From NCBI GenBank assembly GCA_036172665.1, contig CM069876.1, forward strand, positions 38,223,001 through 38,287,000: a stretch of 64,000 nt of DNA, given 5' to 3'. The translations under genes were made by a program, and so were the position numbers. This document shows positions 57,121 through 64,000 of this stretch, piece by piece. This stretch comes from Prosopocoilus inquinatus. Its lineage: Eukaryota; Arthropoda; Insecta; Coleoptera; Lucanidae. The stretch's first letter is position 1; each line of letters begins with the position of its first letter. The notes below the pieces were generated by a model. That model did no database searches and was not told where the DNA came from. It saw nothing but the letters and a program-made list of their open reading frames with translations.

Positions 57121-59510
57121 ACGTTACTTTTCTGTTTAATAATCTCAGCTGTTATTTTAAGTTTTCTATCTTATCTTATGTTAAGCGTCAAATCGATTTT
57201 ATACGATTTTTAAAGTCAGGATATTTATTTGAATTGGCTTCCGGTTAGAACCGCGTCACTCGGATTTTTCGCAGTTCCAACCGGAAACCAATTCAATTCA
57301 ATTTAACTTGATGCGACGCCGACGTCCACGAAAGCCTTCGAGTAAAAATACTTATTCATTTCTTTCAAAAAGTACGAATTTTGAAAGTTGGTGAGTTGGC
57401 AACAGACAATTACTTTCACACTACTGTTATCAGTTGTTCCGTAAAAATTTCGTTACGCCTCCCTCCAATCTAAGCTGCACTAACGCTGGCGTATTGCATA
57501 GACCATAAATTGCCGCCGTTTAAATTTTAGTCGCACGGAGGTGTAGTGGAATATCTACAAACACTGATCACACACTAGTATTACGAAATTGACGTTCACT
57601 CGAATAGTCATTGTGATCGTGACAAAGTGTCGAACATTTCTTCATCTCTGTCCATCCAATATAATGCTTTGGTGACCGAAAATTATTATTTTTTTGCTAT
57701 GAATGTTCTGGAGCTAACGATTTCCTTAATTATTCTGCAGAATGCCATTTCGTTTCTTTATAAAATTCATTTAAATTTGTTTTGTAGTAGAATTTTGAAT
57801 TTGCCTAAATTATTTTCATTATTAGAAATTCGTCTAAATTATTTATTTCTCTTAATTTATACGTGTGTTGATTTGAATGCTGTTTTGAATTTTATCACGA
57901 AAGTAATTCCAATTTTTTTTTTTAATTTAGAAAACTGTCCTTTCTTTTTCAATTAAATTTATATCAAAGAAGGAAAAATAAAAAGGGAAGAGGCATAATC
58001 ACTATTATTCCGGCCAGAACTTCATTCCATTCCAGGTAGGTAATGTTACGGGTTAATTCTCAGTTACTTTCGGCAACCACGTGTGGTATGTGTTTCAGTT
58101 AGTAAGGTGGTAACTTTGCCTCCTGGAAGGGACGTCGTTTGACATCAAGACTTTTTCATTGGTCCATGGCAATGGTGCTTTGCATTTGGATTGGCCCGCC
58201 ATCTTGCTCGGCCTTCAGACGATACTAACGTTTCGACACGTCAAAGTGATCATTCGAAAGTTAATACATAGTTGACTTGCATATTTCCAAATTATAGCGT
58301 ATCTGGAATCTTTTATGCATTAAGTGTCTTCTGATTTGTATTGAGGAAATTCTTCCGAGTCGTTAAACCGTTTCTGTATTAACAAACAGAGGTAATTAAG
58401 CTGGGATGTGGCGTGGGCCGCGTTCATAATAAATTGGTAGCAGTACTTTTAAATCAAACCAGAAATGCAAATTTAAAGGAATTGCTACTTGGATCGTTGA
58501 TGGTTGGTTGATTAAAATTTTGAATAAAAAAGTTAGAAGGGGCGGAAATAATTTTTCATTTCTGTGTGAAATTTTGAAGCGGAGCCAGCGGTTTTGTGCG
58601 CAAAACTCATCTTTTTCCATTCACTTTTCAAAATTAAAGGTTGCACTCGACGATTCCCTGTAAAATGCTAATCTCCGTCCCTTACAAAGGTAATAAACTT
58701 AAGCAGGCAATAAAATTTATTTCTGGCGTGTCATGCAAATCAATGGATGGTACAAATTTGGGTCGTCACAGAACGCAAATGTAATAAAACTTACCGACCG
58801 ACCGACGTCGAGATGCTTCAGGCGAGCGGCGGCGGCGAAATTAATTCGCAATCGATACGAAAGTCCGCAGAACTCTCTGATTAAACGCGAAATGAATATA
58901 AGCCGGCTCCTGTCGTTAATTAAATACGTCACTTACTTTGACGACGGCGACGGATCGCAAAATATTTTCGGATGGACTCTCTTTCCGAGGCCAAATTAAC
59001 GAGCGGAATTTCAAAGCACGCTTCCGGTTTAAAAAGAATCCTAGTCGGAAGTGGGGACGCTTTTAAATCATGAATGCGAAATGTTATTGCAGTAACGAAA
59101 AAAAAACTATGCCTGAGCTTTGAGTATTTGACATGCTGGGGGCTTAACAAGAACTAAATGAAAAAAAGAGTGAATAAAGGAAACTCCTGTTTGAGATCTG
59201 GACCTCGACTGCGTAAAGGGTGGCCATCCGCGACCTCAACCTACCACCTATCAGGTGATGCGACATACATTTGTATCCGTGTGAAACGCAGAGATGAATT
59301 GGCGAACTGCCAATTCTTATTTAAATAATAGCACGTCGACAAATATCTTGAAACGAAGTTACTGTAGTAGATTGTTGCGAAATAATTTAATGCAGCTTAA
59401 TTTTACGGTTTTATCTTAATAACGAACACCAGGTCTGGTTTCCCAATTAAACTTGTGCACATTAATAGTCAATTATTTCTGTGTCCCATTGGAACCTTGT
59501 AACTATCCCC
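57121..59510. other. Mixed intronic or upstream DNA
   Basis: A 20 bp hairpin with two mismatches (57231-57250 with 57275-57294, core TTCCGGTT/AACCGGAA) is present. A region at 58080-58260 has two CCAAT-like ATTGG words and GCCATCTTG, like a promoter, but no following frame. The 58600-59150 patch is repeat-poor and may be a conserved element. The 109-codon T-rich frame at 57627-57956 is low-complexity. Confidence 0.3.
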
Positions 59511-59648
59511 GTGGCAAGTTGCACCAAACACATAAACCGAGTTTAAATTTAAGTATTGGTTATAATGTGAAATTTGAGGTTATATAATATTCACATCTAA
59601 GCGGCACTTAAAAGTTAAGCTCGGCTTTAGTATTTGATGCAACTGGCT
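59511..59648. mobile_element. GGCCAGTTGCACC-type inverted-repeat element, copy 2
   Basis: TGGCAAGTTGCACCAAACA at the left and TTTGATGCAACTGGCT at the right, with inner GAGTTTAAATTTAAG and AAGTTAAGCTCGGC blocks, match the 45579 element in order and length (about 138 bp). Confidence 0.75.
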
Positions 59649-59789
59649 CCTAATCGCAGATTGTGTGTTATAATTTGCAAAACGTAATTTCCATCAAGTA
59701 TTTATTTTTAAATATACGGTTTTGTGCCACTCTTTTGCCCCCTTTCCTCGACGCAGGGTAGTGAACTTAGATAAGTCAAATCTATTGAA

Positions 59790-61205
59790 CTCACTGCGTG
59801 AAATTATTGCGAATTTGAGACACATTGGGAACACATTCTCTTATTATCTTCCTCAGCCGTTCACCCTGGCACGACAGGTTTGCTCTCATCATGCACCTCT
59901 TCAGTAACGTTTTGCAATAGCCAGGACCGTAGCTAGAGGGGCGCCAAGGGAGGCTGAGCTTGCCCTAGAAAGTTTTAAGCCTGCCCTACTACGCGACGGT
60001 CCAACCTGACATGAAATAATACACACTGTTACGACTTTGTGGTTCAGAAATAATACTCGTCAAACTATTAAAATAAAACATAGTCGCGCTCTCCCCACTC
60101 TCCTTTTCTTGGAAGAATCGTATTTTCATTCATAGAGAGGCAACCGGCAAATAAATACAACTGTCGCAGCTGGGTGGTGGGAGTACGCTTCCCCGCTAGT
60201 GCCCGTCCCTGGTTAAGCTAAGCGTGAGTACTCCCGCTAACGCGCCGCCGCCCGATATCTCGGACTGTTGCAAACATGTATTTGACAACCCGGTTGCGGG
60301 GTTGCTTCTATTTTGCATGTATTTTGTGCGTAAAAATAGAAGAGTAGAAAATAAGCGCTGTTTTATTGTTGAAGTTGAAATTACTGAGTTTTGATGTTAT
60401 TTACGCGCTTTACGCTGTTGTCAGTTTAATGTTTCACATGTCAACACTGGAAGTGATCTTTCAATTTGCGAACAAATAATACCTATTGGGTAATCTAAAT
60501 GTAAAAAAAACTAAACAAAGTTTGTTTCAAACAACACAAAAACTGCAATTATTTTGAATGTTAGTATATTCATGCGACAATAATTTATCTTTTTTGTTGT
60601 TTTTCATTTAGAGGATATTTTAAAAATTCGAAAAAGTGTTAAAGAATAAAAACTGATAAGTATAGAGCCTGCCCTACATTACGATAAGCCTTTCTTGAAT
60701 ATTTAATCTGGTTACGGCCCTGGCGATAGCAGTCTTTGTTTATGTCACGGGTTCCCAACCACTTTCAAGCATCGGCCCCTTATAAGAAAAAAAATTTCCA
60801 TTGCGAATCCATGAGACTCATTGGGAACACATTCTCTTATTATCATCCTCAGCTAGGTATCTGTTCATCCTGGCACGACGGGCTTGATCTCATCATGGAC
60901 CTCTTCAGGTAATGCTTTGCGATAGCTTTGTTTATATCACGAATTCTCAACAACTTTCAAATCGACCCCTTATAAGAAAATAAAAAATTTCCATTGCGTA
61001 AAATTATTGCGAATCCGAGACTCATTGGGAAAACATTTTCTTATTATTATCATCAGCTGGGTGTCTGTATACCCTGGCAAGACAAGTTCGCTCTTATTAT
61101 ATACCTCTTCAGGTGATGCTTTGCGATAGCTGTCTTTGTTTATATCAGAGGTTCACATACTTTTTTTAGCATCGATCCCTTACAAGAAAATAAAAATTTC
61201 CATCG
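59790..61205 (+). repeat. About 200 bp tandem array, three units, interrupted
   Basis: ATTGGGAACACATTCTCTTA, ACCCTGGCACGAC, CACCTCTTCAG and TTGCGATAGC recur at about 59828, 60820 and 61025 onward. Once the 59922-60722 insertion and its duplication are removed, the spacing becomes regular (about 186 and 205 bp). Confidence 0.85.
59922..60722. mobile_element. 801 bp hAT-like non-autonomous element
   Basis: The 5' end CAGGACCGTAGCTAG and 3' end CTGGTTACGGCCCTG are imperfect inverted repeats of hAT type. The flanking 8 bp GCAATAGC (59914-59921) and GCGATAGC (60723-60730) differ at one base, fitting the 8 bp target duplication of hAT elements. The other array units have GCGATAGC once at this place. 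No transposase frame is present. Confidence 0.85.
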
Positions 61206-61391
61206 ACTTCCTTTCAAATTTTATTAACATTTCTGAAACAGTGTGTGTGTAGATGTATGCACTAATAATGTTAAATTTAAAATTTGTTAAATCGTGACAA
61301 TTTTTTATTCTATTTGACTATATTTTGTATTTGAATTATCAACTGTTTGACTCTCTTTCGTTTTTTATCTTCAAATTGTAAGAACGTGCGG

Positions 61392-61686
61392 ACGGGGGTC
61401 GAGAAACTCATCTTTCATCCCATTTTATACCCAATTCTTTAAACAATTTGTACAGATCTTTATTCGTAGCGTTTCTGGTTTTCGGAAAATAGCCAGAAAT
61501 CGATTTTCCAATTTGTTTTCCATGAGTGCTCGAATGGCGTTTTGCGTGTGCTTTCAGAATTGTCGAAAATGCTTCGCCCTTTTCTCTCTTTCTGGTTTCA
61601 ATGACTTCAAATATTCTCAAAATTCCCAAATTTTTTAAATATAACAATATATTTAAAAAAATACAAAAGTGTAATAACCAAAACAT
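61392..61686 (-). pseudogene. Coding-like fragment of an unknown repeated family, copy 2
   Basis: Related by DNA to 11113-11370 (AATCGATTTCTGGCT, AAAGAATTGGG, CCGCACGTTCT in the same order on the minus strand). Here the frame is shifted and the upstream part reads through an unrelated hydrophobic segment. The frame contains GKSISGYFPKTRNATNKD, which is a frameshifted reading of the conserved block. Confidence 0.4.
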
Positions 61687-61689
61687 GAA

Positions 61690-62430
61690 ATTCAGTTCAC
61701 AATTGAGAATTTTTTAAAAATATATTAACAAACCGTGAAATTTATTTTACAGTACATTTAGATTAAAAAAAATTAATGCCAATAATGTTTTTTTTTTGAT
61801 TAAGAAATTTTTTTTTATAATCGAATATTCGAGATTACGAAAATGAATAAATAAATAAATAAATAAAAATAGTTTGGAAAGAAAGGCGATTATTCAGTAC
61901 AAAATCAATAAAATTCTGTGTTAGAACAACTTTATGCATAAAATGAATTATTCTTTCAACTTACAAATGCTGACTTTCATGAAATTAAATTAATAAAGTA
62001 GAAAAAGGCAATCAAATTCAATTAATTGATTAAAAAGAACAAACATCCGTGTAGTGTAGTATAGTCACTTCATTTGCGAAATTAATTTCAAAATGAAGAA
62101 ACCGGATTGATTAAAAAAATAAAAACACGGAACAAGGAACGTAGCGCGCAGACGTCCGGAGGCCTCATTCGATGGACCGGGAAGATTGTTTTCTTATACG
62201 CTGCTAGAGCACATATACACTTTTCTCGTCGCTGATTTGTATCCAGAGGGGGACATCGGATGTAGCGTTTGCCATGCAAAAATAATCCTTAATCCTGTGC
62301 ATAATTAGGGATAATATTGTGGCTTCCGTTCGCTCGATCTCATTCTTCCGCGGACAAAATTCCAGAAAATTTAGCCTCCGCTACATGACCCATTTCGTTC
62401 TGACCTTGAACGTGTTTAGGACACTTTATA
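61690..62430. other. AT-rich DNA without genes
   Basis: AATAAATAAATAAATAAATA lies at about 61847-61867. The 62100-62280 part is more complex but has no recognised feature. Confidence 0.4.
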
Positions 62431-62433
62431 ATA

Positions 62434-62995
62434 CTAGGTGTCTCATAACCTACGGAGGAGATTAAAAACGTAGCTTTTGGTAAAAACGCAATAACTAAAA
62501 AGTTACAAGAGTTTAAAACGAAATTAATTAACAAGCAAAAGTTACTCCCTGTAGTAATATTTTAGGTTTTAAATTCAAATTTGAGACATTTATGAGTTAA
62601 TTGAACACTGCTTTAAAATAAACAACTATTTTAAAAAACGTAGTCACGTTAATGTTATAGCTATTTCATTTTTTCTTCTAATGCCCAAAAACGGGCTTTC
62701 CTTTCGTTGTGCACCGCCTAATAATTAAAAACAAAACAAGGAAACAGATTAATATGGACATTTTATGAATGGTGGTTTTGATAAATTTAGAGTTTATTTA
62801 ATAATAAAGTTGCATTTTGTGAAATCATTTTTATTAATTAAGAAGCTACAAGTGTAAAAGAAGAAATTAAGAAAGTTAAGCTGCTGTAACTTTCTTATTA
62901 TTGGGTTTTGGTCAAAAGCGAATTAAGAAAAAAGCTTTATTTTGATGTCCCACAGCTGCCCTTTCAATCTCCTCCGTAGGTTCTGAGACACCTAG
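62434..62995. mobile_element. 562 bp element with about 30 bp inverted ends at TA
   Basis: CTAGGTGTCTCATAACCTAC and its partner GTAGGTTCTGAGACACCTAG are the ends, with CGGAGGAGATT/AATCTCCTCCG continuing the arms. TA flanks both sides (62432-62433 and 62996-62997), so this is a Tc1/mariner-like non-autonomous element. The interior is AT-rich; no transposase frame was seen. Confidence 0.85.
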
Positions 62996-62999
62996 TATA

Positions 63000-63680
63000 A
63001 TTTAATCGCAACTTGATTTTTATGAAACACTGCCTATCAACGTATTGAATATCCGAACCTTTACAACTTTCGGTTAAAAATTCACTTAGTTTCACGTACT
63101 TTTTATTTTCATCTTATTTTCATCGCCGATCGTCTTTTGTTTTTCTTCTTATATTTATTTTGCTATTTGATTTTATTTTATAATCAATAATTGATCAATC
63201 TATGTTTCTCTTTCTATTTGTTGTTTTGTCAACACAATAAATTCGGACTGAACACGATTATGCACTCATAGATTCAATTGTATGTTTGTTAATATTTATT
63301 TCTTTCACTGATGGTTTATATTTATTACATTACAGCTGCGTACAACGATACGAAATTTCATGAAGAAAAAAACTTTATTCGGGGTCTGATTATTATGACA
63401 TTCGTCACTGAACAATGTTTACTTGAAATTTATTATTTGTAAATCTTATACTGTTTTTAATAACTATTTAGATAGACCTCCATTAAACAAGAAGTCATAA
63501 CTCCGATATCCTAACAGACTTCTAGAGGTTCCCTGTCGACTCCAAAAGGTTCGTCGACTCTTTTCAAGTCATCATCAACTCCCAAGGAGTTAATAAACTT
63601 CGGAATCTACTGCTCAGACTCATCTATGATAGAGATTTAGTTGTATCTTTAAATCCGCCAGATTTATCTCTTTTGTGTTC
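63000..63680. other. AT-rich DNA without genes
   Basis: Pyrimidine-rich at 63080-63240; otherwise nothing recognised. Confidence 0.4.
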
Positions 63681-63682
63681 TA

Positions 63683-64000
63683 CCTGCCACTGTACAGGTT
63701 TCGTTTTTTTAAATAATAATTGCTACAACAAAATTTTAAAGTCAACGTTTACTGCTAAGCTAGGTGGCAAATTTGCGCAATTTCGCATCAGTTGTAGCTC
63801 CAAGCAGCTCGCTCAGTAAAGAAAGGACTTGCCACTTTACAAGCTGTTTTTTTTTTTTAATAATGATTGCTACCACAAAATTTTAAACTGATTACTCCTG
63901 TTAATGTTTACTGCTAAACTAGCTGTCAAGTTTTGGCAGCTTCGCATCAGCTGTAGCTCCAAGCAGCTCGCTCAGTAAAGAAAGGACTTGCCACTTTACA
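63683..64000 (+). repeat. 159 bp tandem repeat reaching the window edge
   Basis: Two copies with the marker GCATCAGTTGTAGCTCC (63785) and GCATCAGCTGTAGCTCC (63944), both ending GGACTTGCCACTTTACA. The second ends at the last base, so the array probably continues. Confidence 0.85.

Noticed and set aside
58226..58245. CGAAACGTTAG on the minus strand
   Set aside because: No helix II hairpin or CTGANGA-like core before it.

Overview
The window looks like intronic DNA from a large-genome insect or other arthropod. It is AT-rich, has very long introns, is full of short inverted-repeat elements and satellites, and carries a protein gene of the arthropod Dscam family. The species cannot be named from the sequence alone; a beetle-like insect is only a guess. 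No prokaryotic genes, rRNA or CRISPR arrays are visible. The main gene is a Down syndrome cell adhesion molecule (Dscam) family gene on the minus strand. Four exons are recognisable, read right to left: 54377-54523 (C-terminal half of Ig2), 38850-38967 (N-terminal half of Ig3), 31729-32174 (rest of Ig3 plus all of Ig4) and 10234-10378 (N-terminal half of Ig5). All have consensus splice sites and their phases join exactly, giving one continuous reading frame of about 285 residues. The introns are about 15.4, 6.7 and 21.4 kb, and both ends of the gene lie outside the window. Only one Ig3 N-half exon was found between the Ig2 and Ig4 exons, so the locus does not look like the hypervariable Dscam1 exon cluster. 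A small two-exon gene on the plus strand (43044-45055, 85 residues, unknown function) seems to be nested in the largest upstream Dscam intron. The rest is mostly repeats. Tandem arrays: a decayed A-rich array (1-2400), a 350-370 bp array (6900-9060), a 149/107 bp array (16388-18592), a 535 bp array whose units carry a conserved open frame (23690-25830), a 240 bp array (32470-33990), a 1.32 kb tandem duplication (33982-36615), a 180 bp array (36616-37960), a 200 bp array split by a hAT-like element (59790-61205), and a 159 bp dimer at the right edge. Inverted-repeat elements are frequent: 2673, 3074, 8726, 21852, 22074, 40426, 42631, 43208, 45193, 45579, 51303, 51538, 53014, 59511, 59922 and 62434. 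The most interesting signal is a set of four hammerhead-ribozyme-like motifs, at 2748-2785, 37451-37492, 45250-45299 (minus) and 55151-55192. Each combines a CTGANGA-like core, a helix II hairpin, GAAACGTY and a matching helix I whose base pairs differ between copies. Two of them sit in palindromic elements beside a shared dispersed repeat, and a related palindrome adjoins a third copy of that repeat. This is consistent with Penelope-like retroelement termini or retrozyme-like non-autonomous elements. All observations were made by reading the sequence; no alignment or folding program was run.
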